In this document: positions 34,064 through 41,971 of the stretch, piece by piece | How the letters are laid out: the number at the start of each line of letters is the position of its first letter | Numbering within the stretch: position 1 is the stretch's first letter | Source of the DNA: Actinomycetospora endophytica | GTDB lineage: Bacteria; Actinomycetota; Actinomycetes; Mycobacteriales; Pseudonocardiaceae | DNA: 64,000 nt | Direction of reading: 5' to 3' | NCBI RefSeq assembly: GCF_021026375.1 | Contig: NZ_JAJNDB010000010.1 | Coordinates: forward strand, 1 to 64,000 | Translations under genes and position numbers: made by a program | Notes under the pieces: model-generated | The model's input: the letters and a program-made list of their open reading frames with translations, nothing else | Database searches by the model: none | What the model was told of the DNA's origin: nothing

Positions 34064-34519
34064 GTGTCCGGCGCGTTGACCATGGTGCAGCAGCACACCG
34101 AGCTCGGCGAGGGGCTCGCCGTCGGGTGCCTCGTCGTCGGGGTCTCGGCGACCACGACCGAACGCGAGCCGTTGGCCGCGGCGTTCGCCGGCGCTGTTCA
34201 GGGCTGGTCGTGGGCGTCGCGGTACCCGTCGGTCCTCCGGGAGCCGGATCTCGCCGGGATCCTCGGGAGCAGCGAACGCCGCCGGTTCAGCCGCATCGCG
34301 CGGTGGATCACGTCCCGGGGCGTCTTCGTGCCGCAGCTGCGCGACCCGGAGTGGGATCTGACCGCGGCGTGCGTGCAGATCGAGGAGCGCACGACGGTGC
34401 CGGCCCGGCACTGGACGACGCTCGCCGAGGGCATCGTCGACAGGTTGGACGATGCGCTGGTGTGGCGAGCGCCGCCGGCCGGCGTCGTCGAGGGCGAGCT
34501 CTCCGCCTTCGACCTGTGA
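34064..34519 (+). CDS. Hypothetical protein
   Basis: About 151 residues, read from GTG 34064 with AGGAGG eleven bases upstream; an ATG at 34082 is another possible start. No family is recognised. The protein is soluble, with a WSWASRYPSVLREPDLAGIL segment and a helical middle rich in Arg. It follows dhaK in the same direction after a 74-bp gap, so it might be in that operon, but nothing ties it to sugar metabolism. Confidence 0.55.
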   Translation: MSGALTMVQQHTELGEGLAVGCLVVGVSATTTEREPLAAAFAGAVQGWSWASRYPSVLREPDLAGILGSSERRRFSRIARWITSRGVFVPQLRDPEWDLTAACVQIEERTTVPARHWTTLAEGIVDRLDDALVWRAPPAGVVEGELSAFDL

Positions 34520-34523
34520 TCGG

Positions 34524-34895
34524 TCAGGACGCGCGGGTCAGGATCTCGAGGTTGTGGCCGTCCGGGCTGTCCCAGTAGAGGCCCCGGCCGCCGTTGTACG
34601 CGCTGAGCTGGTTCGGCCTGGTGCGCATCGGGTCGGCCCAGTACGGCAGGTCGCGATCCTGGATGCGGCCGAACACCTCGTCGAACGTGTCCTCGGAGAC
34701 GAGGAACGCGAGGTGCATCGGGAACTTGGGGACCTCGTCGACGTCCATGAAGTCCAGGCTGATGCCATTCGGGACCTGCACGACGTCGAAGTGGCCGTTC
34801 GTCTTCGCCTCCAGACCCAGCATCTCGGCCAGGTCCTTCGCCGCGGCCTTCTGATCATGGCTCGGCACGATGGTGTGGTTGAGCTCGACGGTCAT
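34524..34895 (-). CDS. VOC-family protein
   Basis: A 123-residue single-module VOC protein starting at ATG 34895 behind GAGGAGG. Motifs: NHTIVPSHDQKAAAKDLAEM at the start, VEVPNG-like VQVPNGISLDFMDV, and GRGLYWDSPDGHNLEILTR at the end, where Glu would be a metal ligand. Such proteins are dioxygenase-, lyase- or resistance-type; no substrate is assigned. It is convergent with the preceding hypothetical gene. Confidence 0.85.
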   Translation of the reverse strand: MTVELNHTIVPSHDQKAAAKDLAEMLGLEAKTNGHFDVVQVPNGISLDFMDVDEVPKFPMHLAFLVSEDTFDEVFGRIQDRDLPYWADPMRTRPNQLSAYNGGRGLYWDSPDGHNLEILTRAS

Positions 34896-34984
34896 CGTCG
34901 TCCTCCTCTGTCGCATCGACTGAGCCGGACGCTAGGACCTCGACCACGCTTGAGGTCAAACGAAGTCGGCGGCGCCTCGTCGAC

Positions 34985-35167
34985 TCAGACGAAGGAGAGC
35001 AGCCCGACGGTCGCGACGAACGCCGCGGCGCACCCGGTGAACCACCGACCGGCGCCGCCGCGACCGATCCTGGCCGTCACCAGGGTGATCACGAGGAGCG
35101 CGGCGGTGATCAGGAAGCCGACCACCGCGATCACGAGTTCCAGGTCGCCCTTGCCTGCGCCGCTCAT
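34985..35167 (-). CDS. Small two-helix membrane protein
   Basis: A 60-residue open frame from ATG 35167. It contains two hydrophobic segments (LELVIAVVGFLITAALLVIT and WFTGCAAAFVATVGLLSFV) separated by a basic loop. There is no known family. The start signal is only a weak GGTGG. It lies between the VOC and PPOX genes on the minus strand. Confidence 0.5.
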   Translation of the reverse strand: MSGAGKGDLELVIAVVGFLITAALLVITLVTARIGRGGAGRWFTGCAAAFVATVGLLSFV

Positions 35168-35249
35168 GTCCACCGCCAGATCTGGTTCGGGTTCGTCTGG
35201 TCGGCCTAACGCTGTGGGTCGCGTGTGGTGACGATGCCGCGCGCGGTGG

Positions 35250-35287
35250 TTGACCTCGATCGTTGTTGAGGTCCTACGGTTTTGATC
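35250..35287 (+). promoter_or_regulatory. Promoter of a probably leaderless PPOX mRNA
   Basis: TTGACC at 35250-35255 (-35) and TACGGT at 35275-35280 (-10) are separated by 19 bp. The ATG begins only seven bases after the -10 box and has no Shine-Dalgarno sequence, so transcription probably starts at or next to the ATG, as in many actinobacterial leaderless mRNAs. Confidence 0.5.
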
Positions 35288-35710
35288 ATGTTCACTGACG
35301 AAGAGCTCGAGTACCTGGACGGCCAGCGGATCGGGCGGCTGGCCACCAGCCAGCCCGACGGCACCCTGCAGAACAACCCGGTCGGGTTCGGCGTGAACCG
35401 GGAGCTGGGGACGATCGACATCGGCGGCTACAACATATCGCGGAGCCGCAAGTTCCGGAACGTGGAGGCGAACGGGCGGGCGGGGTTCGTCGTGGACGAC
35501 GTCTACTCGACCGACCCGTGGCGGGTGCGCTTCCTGGAGATCCGGGGGTGGGCGGAGGCCATCGTGAAGCCGGCCGACGGGGCGGACCAGATGGGCGGCA
35601 GCCCGATCATCCGGTTGCATCCCACGCGGGTCCTCAGCATCGGGTTGCAGCCCGGAGACCTCGACGGCGACCCGCACCTGGCTCCGATGCGCAGCCGCGC
35701 AGTCGGCTGA
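35288..35710 (+). CDS. PPOX-class F420-dependent oxidoreductase
   Basis: A 140-residue split-barrel flavin/deazaflavin protein. FTDEELEYLDGQRIGRLATS, then NNPVGFGV, a GTIDIGGYNISRSRKFRNVE block and AGFVVDDVYSTDPWRVR are typical of the actinobacterial PPOX-F420 group. Members reduce substrates with F420H2 or bind flavin. The ATG at 35288 was preferred over an upstream TTG because the promoter places the transcript start at this point. Confidence 0.9.
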   Translation: MFTDEELEYLDGQRIGRLATSQPDGTLQNNPVGFGVNRELGTIDIGGYNISRSRKFRNVEANGRAGFVVDDVYSTDPWRVRFLEIRGWAEAIVKPADGADQMGGSPIIRLHPTRVLSIGLQPGDLDGDPHLAPMRSRAVG

Positions 35711-35754
35711 GGGTCTTTGTATGAAACGGCTCTGATGCGGAGTGGATCTCTGTC

Positions 35755-36093
35755 ATGCTCGCCGTCATGCCGGACGGGTTCGACGCGCGCCCCGCAGAGC
35801 TCCATCGCGGTGCGGCCGGACTCCGCGACGACGCCGACGCGCTCGACCAGGCCGGGGATCAGGTCGGGACCGCACTCGAGCAGGCCGGCGGCGCGGCAGG
35901 AGCCGGTCCACTCGCCGGTGCCGCCACTGAGTTCGCCGACCAGCTCGACCGGGTGGTCCAGGCGACTCTGGCGAGCCTCGCCGACTGCGCCGGCGCGCTG
36001 GACACGTCGGCCAATCAGTACGTCCTGGATGACACAGGAGCCGCATCCGGGCTCGGCGGCGTGATGCTGCCCGGGTTCGACAGGCCGCGCTGA
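35755..36093 (+). CDS. ESX/EspC-like small alpha-helical protein
   Basis: A 112-residue protein with two helices (ELHRGAAGLRDDADALDQAG and FADQLDRVVQATLASLADCA) and a C-terminal DTSANQY motif, as in ESX-1 secretion-associated/EspC-type proteins of about 100 residues. An ATG at 35767 is an alternative start. Its stop overlaps the next gene's ATG by one base. Such pairs are usually secreted as heterodimers by type VII secretion; no secretion machinery genes are in the window. Confidence 0.75.
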   Translation: MLAVMPDGFDARPAELHRGAAGLRDDADALDQAGDQVGTALEQAGGAAGAGPLAGAATEFADQLDRVVQATLASLADCAGALDTSANQYVLDDTGAASGLGGVMLPGFDRPR

Positions 36094-36506
36094 TGCCCCT
36101 GCCAGGTAACCCGGACGCGATCGAAGCGGCCTCGCAGCAGCTCGCCACGGCAGCGCGGTCCGTGCTGGCCGTCGGTCAGTCGGTGACCGCCCACGGCACG
36201 ACGACCACCGCGAACTGGACCGGGCTGGCCGCGCCCCTCGCACTCGCGCGCACTCAGCAGGACGCGGCCGCTGTCCAGCGCATGGGCGAAGCCGCGACCG
36301 GCGTCGTCGCGCCGCTCGCCACCTACGCCGAGGAGCTGCGCGCCGCCCAGCGGGACTTCGCGCGCGGGGAGGAGATGGTCGCCCAGGGCCACACGACGAC
36401 CGCGCACGCCCCCGGCGGCCAGCATCGACGCCGGACGCGGGTGGCGCTTCTAGCCGAGCGCAGCGCCCAGTCGGGATCGACGGACTCCGGAAGCTCGCCG
36501 AGCTGA
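36093..36506 (+). CDS. WXG100-like type VII secretion substrate, possibly truncated
   Basis: A 137-residue protein. Residues 1-105 form a helical hairpin with the turn TANWTGLAAPLALA (a W-x-G motif), like an N-terminal WXG100/LXG targeting domain. After residue 105 the sequence turns into a basic, low-complexity tail. Full-length members often carry a C-terminal toxin domain, which is missing. The gene ends just before the composition changes to that of the defence island, so loss of the 3' part is possible. Confidence 0.65.
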   Translation: MPLPGNPDAIEAASQQLATAARSVLAVGQSVTAHGTTTTANWTGLAAPLALARTQQDAAAVQRMGEAATGVVAPLATYAEELRAAQRDFARGEEMVAQGHTTTAHAPGGQHRRRTRVALLAERSAQSGSTDSGSSPS

Positions 36507-36954
36507 GGCAGGTCGCACCTCGTCGGCGCGGTCGGCCACCCCAGGGCGACGGGGCCTCAGATGGTGACGCCGAGCAATAGGAGGACCAGGGCGCGCCCGA
36601 CACGGCCACCCAGCCAGGGCTCGTAACGCCACACCACCAGCAGGACCGGCCCCGAGCGCCAGGAGAGCCACCGCCGCGATCCTTACGACGTTCTCCCCTG
36701 CGCCGGCCCTCCCAGTGGGGGACTCTCCACCCCGGAGGCCGCCACGCCGCCAGCGGCCGATCCTGCGGTGTTTGGCCGGGACCCTCTCGCGTTCAATCAA
36801 GTCGGTCGACAGGTGGTCTGCACAGCGCTTTCCTCAGCGGCGGCATCTGTGAGTCTCCTAACGAAGGGTGAAACGGAACCGATTCGCGCTCAGAGGTCTT
36901 GACGCGAACCTCAACCGAGGGAAGAAGCTCCAATTTCATTGCCGCCGGAGAGTT
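36507..36954. other. Gap at the left edge of the defence island
   Basis: This stretch holds no convincing intact gene. On the minus strand at 36557-36690 a membrane-like peptide can be pieced together only by changing frame (VVRIAAVALLALGAG in one frame, then VLLVVWRYEPWLGG to a stop in another), suggesting a decayed small membrane-protein gene. From about 36850 on, base composition becomes clearly less GC-rich. No tRNA or att-like direct repeat was recognised. Confidence 0.35.
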
Positions 36955-39900
36955 CTATTTGAAGTCCTCTCGAATAGACAGCGACGGAAGAGCGTCGACA
37001 ATCTGCATCGTCCGCAGAGAGACAGCGACAACCCGAGCAAGTAGGTCAATTATGTATCGCGGATCTCCGCTCTCCCGACTCCATTCGTTGGGGTCATTCA
37101 CAATTCCAGACGACTTGTCAGTTCTCACCTGATAGCGATCTATGATCCATTCAATCGCCGAGCGCGAACCCAGCATGAATCGATATGCATCTTCCGGAAT
37201 ACCCGAAAGCCTGATTCGAGAATTGTAAATGATCGCCGTCCGGTCCGAAACCAGCTTCTTTGACTCCGGGTCCCGTTTTTTCACAAAGGCCATCTTCTGG
37301 ACTCCAAAGAAATCGTACGGGTCACCCGTCGGCTCGATGTCGAGGCCGTCAAGAGGATATGGAGTTTCCGACTCGTAATTCAGATGAAGATCGGCGAGAT
37401 CACGTCCCGCTCGAACGAAAGGCCACGGGTCGACGGCAAGAGGCACCCGAGGTATCGTCTTTTTTAGATCAGCCGCATAAGAATCGCGATAGGCGGGCGA
37501 GTGAAGAACCCCGTAGACGTACGAGAATATCTCGTCTTTTCCAAATTCATCTCCGTACGCCTGCACGAATTTTGATAGACCTGCGTCCGAGATGTTATCG
37601 ACCCGACGATAGCCTGCCGCTTCTTCACCAAAATTGAGGGCTAAGGTTCCGTCCTCGGTCATCGACTCGTACGTCCATCGGGGATAGAACTGACTCGCAG
37701 TAAACAGATTCAGGTCCGGCATGGCATCTGCGGCGAGAGCGGAGAATTTTACGGTCGGATACGGGCCGGAAATGATGAAGCCGACAGTGGACAGATCGGG
37801 ACTCGGGAACAGACGATTCATCTTCGCCTGTACTTCGTTCAATCCAGGCGAGAAGTATACGTTCTGTTTACAGAAAGGCCGGTACATCCCTCCGCGTAAC
37901 GCCGAGGGGTCCCAGCGCAGGACATCCCCTCTCCGCCATCGAGAACGCAGCGCACGAGACCAACTGACTCTCGTCGGATCGTCCGACGGCTGATCGATGC
38001 CGATATCGGAGTTGAAGTTCGACACCAGTGTGCGAACGTTCCTTGCAAGAACTTCCTTACCGAAGTTGTATACCCATGGGTCTCGGTTGGTAGTTAGGCC
38101 GTGGCTTGAAACTTTAAAGATGCCGGTTCCGTCCTTCGCGGTTAGCGGCAGGAAAGCATCGAAGTCGGCGCCGCGCTTACTTAGCCAGTCGCCGTACGCG
38201 TTGGGGCTGATGTCTCCCATAGGAACACCGTCAGCAACACTTCCTAGCTCACGCAACCGTGAAAGCTTTTCCTCACGTGTGAGGTAGTCTCCAATATCTA
38301 GGTATCGAATTTGCGCCGGCGACTTCCGTGCTGGATTTTTGACGAGTAGGGTGATAGCAACTGTTGCGCGACTTCCGCCGCCAAAGATCTTGCCGCCCTC
38401 CCGTCGAGACTCGTCCCCGGCCGTGCGCTGATTGCCTCGAAGATTCACGATATATATTGACGTGAACTCATCGGCGAGGGTCTTTCGCATCCCATCCGCC
38501 GTGTTGGAGTCTAAGAATCCGCCGTTGGTAACGTATGCGACAATACCCTTTTCCCGAATGCGGAGCGTGGCCCATCTGATAGCTCGAACATAGGAGTCGT
38601 ATAGAGATCTTAGTGATGTTGACTCACTCCGAGCCGCATAGCTCTGTCGAATATTCTCGTCGAGGCTAGGGTACCTCTCATTCTGGTTGCGGTCGTTGGC
38701 GCTCTCTTGTCCGATCGAGTACGGTGGATTTCCGACAATAACGGTAATCGGCAGCTGCTTTAGTCGCTCCAGCCGATCATTGTTTTCGGGAAACACGCTG
38801 AGATCTGGCCGATCGCTATCCTCCCAAGACTGAAAGGTATCAGTCAGGATCAGTCCAGGGAAGGATTCGTATGGCTCCTCTTCCGTCGAGATGCCCTCTC
38901 TCGATGGCGCCTCCGCGCCCGACTCACGCAGCATTCCACGGTAGGTCGTCTCAATGTTTACTGCAGCGATATAGTACGCAAGAAGTAGAATCTCGTTAGC
39001 GTGCATTTCTTCGACATACTTGCGAGTCAGGTCGTGCGGACGGACGAGGCCAAGCTCCAGGAGACGAACAATAAATGTGCCGGTGCCAGTGAACCCATCG
39101 AGAATATGCACGCCTTCATCAGTAATGCTTTGGCCAAACTCCTGCCGGAGTAGGTCATCAGCAGAACGGAGGATGAAGTCCACTATCTCAACCGGCGTGT
39201 AAACAATGCCCAGCTTGTCGGCCGTTTTTCTGAAGGCGGTCGCAAAAAATGTATCGTAGAGTCGACGAACCAATTCTTGCCGGCCCTCGCGGTCCTTTAC
39301 GTCGCGGACCTTGCGCCTAACTGAGTCGTAAAACTTGCCTAACGCCTCGTTCTCGGCCTCTAGATCGTGCTGGTCGAGAACGGCGAGCATCCGTTCCATG
39401 GTTTGAGCCACGGGGTTGTGGTCGAGAAACTCGTCGCCTGCGAAGAGAGCGTTAAAGACGGGCCTGGTTATCAGGTGTTGCGCGAGCATCTCTACGGCGT
39501 CCTGCTCCCTGATGCCCTCATTGAGATTCCCACGCAGGCCGTCCAGAAATGTGTCGAACTCAGCACGAACACTGGTCGTTTCTTCGGCCAGCAGTGATTC
39601 GATCCTTGTGATCTGACGCTCAGCGATCTGAGCCACGTCTTTAGCCCAATCAGTCCAATACTCGCGCGAACCGACTTTCTGGACGATTTTGGCGTAGATC
39701 GCATTACGCCACTGGTCGAGATCGCCGAACGCAAGCGGCAGTATCCCCTGCTCCCCCGCGCTACCCTCGCCGCCAACGCCAATGACGTTGACTTTACTGT
39801 CACGAGCCTTTGATAGCTGGATTCGATTGACGAGGGCATCGAACCGCTCGTCGTGAGCTCGCAGTGCCTGTAGAACTTCCCAGACGACGGCGTAGCGCTT

Positions 39901-41760
39901 GTTATCCCGCAGCGCGTCCTCGGGAATCATTCCTGAGGGGATACCGATCGGGAGAATAATATATCCATAGTCTTTACTGCCCGCGGGGTCGCGCCGCATC
40001 ACTCGTCCGACTGACTGGACGATGTCCACGACAGACTTGCGCGGCGACAGGAACATAACCGCGTCGAGTGCTGGGACGTCGACACCCTCAGAAAGGCAGC
40101 GGGCATTGGTAAGAATCCGGCAGGATCCGGAAGCCGGATCGCCGCGCAGCCAGTCGAGACTACCGTTGCGCTGAAGAGCGTTCATTGTGCCGTCGACGTG
40201 TCGTACCTCGCACTTTAGGGGCGAGGACCCGTCCACGGCCTGCTGATCGGTGGCGTCGACGTAGTGGTCGGTGACATCTTGGAACAGCTTCTCGATGCGC
40301 TTCGAGTCGGCAATCTGGCCAGCGAAGGCGATCGCGCGACGCATCGGGGCGACGTCGGGCTCGAAGGAGTGCTCTGCACGCCCTCGCTTAGCCAGGCCGT
40401 TCCAGCAACCAACAATTTTGGCAGCGTCGTCGAGCTTCAACTCATTGCCGTCATCAGAGAGTTGTTGCTGGAAAGTTCGTGCCACCGACGACTCGTCGAC
40501 TGTCAGGACAAGCACTTTGTAGTCGGTCAATAGCTCCTTTTCAACGGCCTCGCCAAACCCGAGGCGGTGAAATTCCGGCCCATAGCGTGATTCGTCGTCC
40601 ATTGAGGCCAGCACTGCGTTCGCCTCGCCAGCCTTGGCCTTAGTGGCGTCATCGTAAATCCGAGGCGTCGCAGTCATGTAGAGCCGTTTAGCGGCGGGCA
40701 GGTACTCGTCATCATGGACCCGGACGAAACTCGACTCGCGCTTGTCGTCGGCGAGAGTGATCCCGGTGGTTCGATGCGCCTCGTCTGCGATCACGAGATC
40801 AAGTGGCCTTCGACCCTTCCAGCTTTGCGCAACGATGTCGATCGACTGATACGTCGCGAAGATGACTGTCATTGCACCCGTATCAGAGGTCGCGGTCTCA
40901 ATACGGGCTCGCAGCCGTTCCACGTTCGTAGTAGCGGGTAAGACCAGATCGGTGACCGAAATATCGTCGAAGTCGCCGCGGAGGTTACTGTTTCTAGAAG
41001 TCGATCGTGGGTCTGAGCAGACGGCGAGTGGTCGAATTGGGAGACTGGCGTTATCCGTCCACTCACGGACGGTCTGCGACAAAAGATTGATACTTGGCAC
41101 GAGAAATAGAATCGTACTTCCCGCGCCCACGTACTCCTCGGCCAAGCGCAAACTAGTGAAAGTCTTGCCGGTGCCGCACGCCATCACGAGCTTACCGCGG
41201 TCATGCTCGGCGAATCCGGCCGTGGTCTTGTCGATCGCGACGCGCTGGTGCTTTCTCGGGTGCTTGCGCTCGACGAGCTCGAGATGGTCGGCGAAGGCCA
41301 TGTCAACGGAGACGTCGGGCCACGTAACACGAGATGCGGCGAGCTGGTCCATGCCAAGGCGGCGCACCGGGATCGACTGACCATGGATCGCGCTCTCCGC
41401 GTTGGCCCCCCACTTGTCGCTCGTCGAGATGATCATCCGCTCGACGTAGCTCGCCATGCCCGACGCAGCGAGGAAAGAGTCGAGCATCGGCTTCGTGACG
41501 TAGGTGTCTGGCGCGAAGAACTTGCATTGCACTGCCACGTCGCCGGAACCGTCGGCGCGGCGGGCTACCAGGTCGATGCCGGTGTCGGGGCCCGTCCTGT
41601 CGGGGTAGTCACTCCACAGCCACACGTCGCTGAACTGCTCGGCGAACACTGGGTCAGTCCGCAGGTACGCCCGCATCAAGCGCTCAAACCTGGCCCCCTT
41701 GTCGGCCTCCGAGACCGCGGACCCACGCAGGTGGTCCAGGACGTCGTAGATCGTCGACAT
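36955..41760 (-). CDS. Type ISP restriction-modification enzyme (nuclease-helicase-methyltransferase-TRD)
   Basis: A 1601-residue single-chain enzyme. Near residues 60-80 is an Mrr-like PD-(D/E)XK nuclease (GPDTGIDLVA, then VAVQCKFF). An SF2 helicase follows with Walker A MACGTGKTFTSLRLAEE (about 196) and VIADEAHRTTG (about 325). The N6-adenine methyltransferase has motif I GFTGTGTFIVRLLE (about 893) and motif IV NPPYSIGQ (about 1011). The last 500 residues are the target-recognition part. The order matches LlaGI/LlaBIII-like enzymes, which methylate one strand of an asymmetric site and translocate before cutting. The start ATG 41760 was chosen because the conserved N-terminus begins there. 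The 3' half is visibly AT-richer than the 5' half. It diverges from the nuclease gene at 41972. Confidence 0.92.
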   Translation of the reverse strand: MSTIYDVLDHLRGSAVSEADKGARFERLMRAYLRTDPVFAEQFSDVWLWSDYPDRTGPDTGIDLVARRADGSGDVAVQCKFFAPDTYVTKPMLDSFLAASGMASYVERMIISTSDKWGANAESAIHGQSIPVRRLGMDQLAASRVTWPDVSVDMAFADHLELVERKHPRKHQRVAIDKTTAGFAEHDRGKLVMACGTGKTFTSLRLAEEYVGAGSTILFLVPSINLLSQTVREWTDNASLPIRPLAVCSDPRSTSRNSNLRGDFDDISVTDLVLPATTNVERLRARIETATSDTGAMTVIFATYQSIDIVAQSWKGRRPLDLVIADEAHRTTGITLADDKRESSFVRVHDDEYLPAAKRLYMTATPRIYDDATKAKAGEANAVLASMDDESRYGPEFHRLGFGEAVEKELLTDYKVLVLTVDESSVARTFQQQLSDDGNELKLDDAAKIVGCWNGLAKRGRAEHSFEPDVAPMRRAIAFAGQIADSKRIEKLFQDVTDHYVDATDQQAVDGSSPLKCEVRHVDGTMNALQRNGSLDWLRGDPASGSCRILTNARCLSEGVDVPALDAVMFLSPRKSVVDIVQSVGRVMRRDPAGSKDYGYIILPIGIPSGMIPEDALRDNKRYAVVWEVLQALRAHDERFDALVNRIQLSKARDSKVNVIGVGGEGSAGEQGILPLAFGDLDQWRNAIYAKIVQKVGSREYWTDWAKDVAQIAERQITRIESLLAEETTSVRAEFDTFLDGLRGNLNEGIREQDAVEMLAQHLITRPVFNALFAGDEFLDHNPVAQTMERMLAVLDQHDLEAENEALGKFYDSVRRKVRDVKDREGRQELVRRLYDTFFATAFRKTADKLGIVYTPVEIVDFILRSADDLLRQEFGQSITDEGVHILDGFTGTGTFIVRLLELGLVRPHDLTRKYVEEMHANEILLLAYYIAAVNIETTYRGMLRESGAEAPSREGISTEEEPYESFPGLILTDTFQSWEDSDRPDLSVFPENNDRLERLKQLPITVIVGNPPYSIGQESANDRNQNERYPSLDENIRQSYAARSESTSLRSLYDSYVRAIRWATLRIREKGIVAYVTNGGFLDSNTADGMRKTLADEFTSIYIVNLRGNQRTAGDESRREGGKIFGGGSRATVAITLLVKNPARKSPAQIRYLDIGDYLTREEKLSRLRELGSVADGVPMGDISPNAYGDWLSKRGADFDAFLPLTAKDGTGIFKVSSHGLTTNRDPWVYNFGKEVLARNVRTLVSNFNSDIGIDQPSDDPTRVSWSRALRSRWRRGDVLRWDPSALRGGMYRPFCKQNVYFSPGLNEVQAKMNRLFPSPDLSTVGFIISGPYPTVKFSALAADAMPDLNLFTASQFYPRWTYESMTEDGTLALNFGEEAAGYRRVDNISDAGLSKFVQAYGDEFGKDEIFSYVYGVLHSPAYRDSYAADLKKTIPRVPLAVDPWPFVRAGRDLADLHLNYESETPYPLDGLDIEPTGDPYDFFGVQKMAFVKKRDPESKKLVSDRTAIIYNSRIRLSGIPEDAYRFMLGSRSAIEWIIDRYQVRTDKSSGIVNDPNEWSRESGDPRYIIDLLARVVAVSLRTMQIVDALPSLSIREDFK

Positions 41761-41971
41761 CGGGCCTTGATACCCCACCGGCCGAGCCAGCGGGACCGCT
41801 AGTAGCCCGAACGGCGCGTCGTGCTCGCCCGGCGGCCTCCCTCGTTGGCACCCTGGGGGAGGAGTGCACCGGAGCGTCGGCGAAAGGTACTTGGTCATGG
41901 GGGGACTGCAGTCCGGCGGTGGTACGAGTGCAGTAGCCGCGTCGGCTCATGCCGGGTGCGAGCGGTTCCGC

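Noticed and set aside
36450..36800. 116-residue minus-strand open frame
   Set aside because: Mixed composition, no ribosome site; only part of it looks membrane-like and that part changes frame, so it is treated as a remnant.
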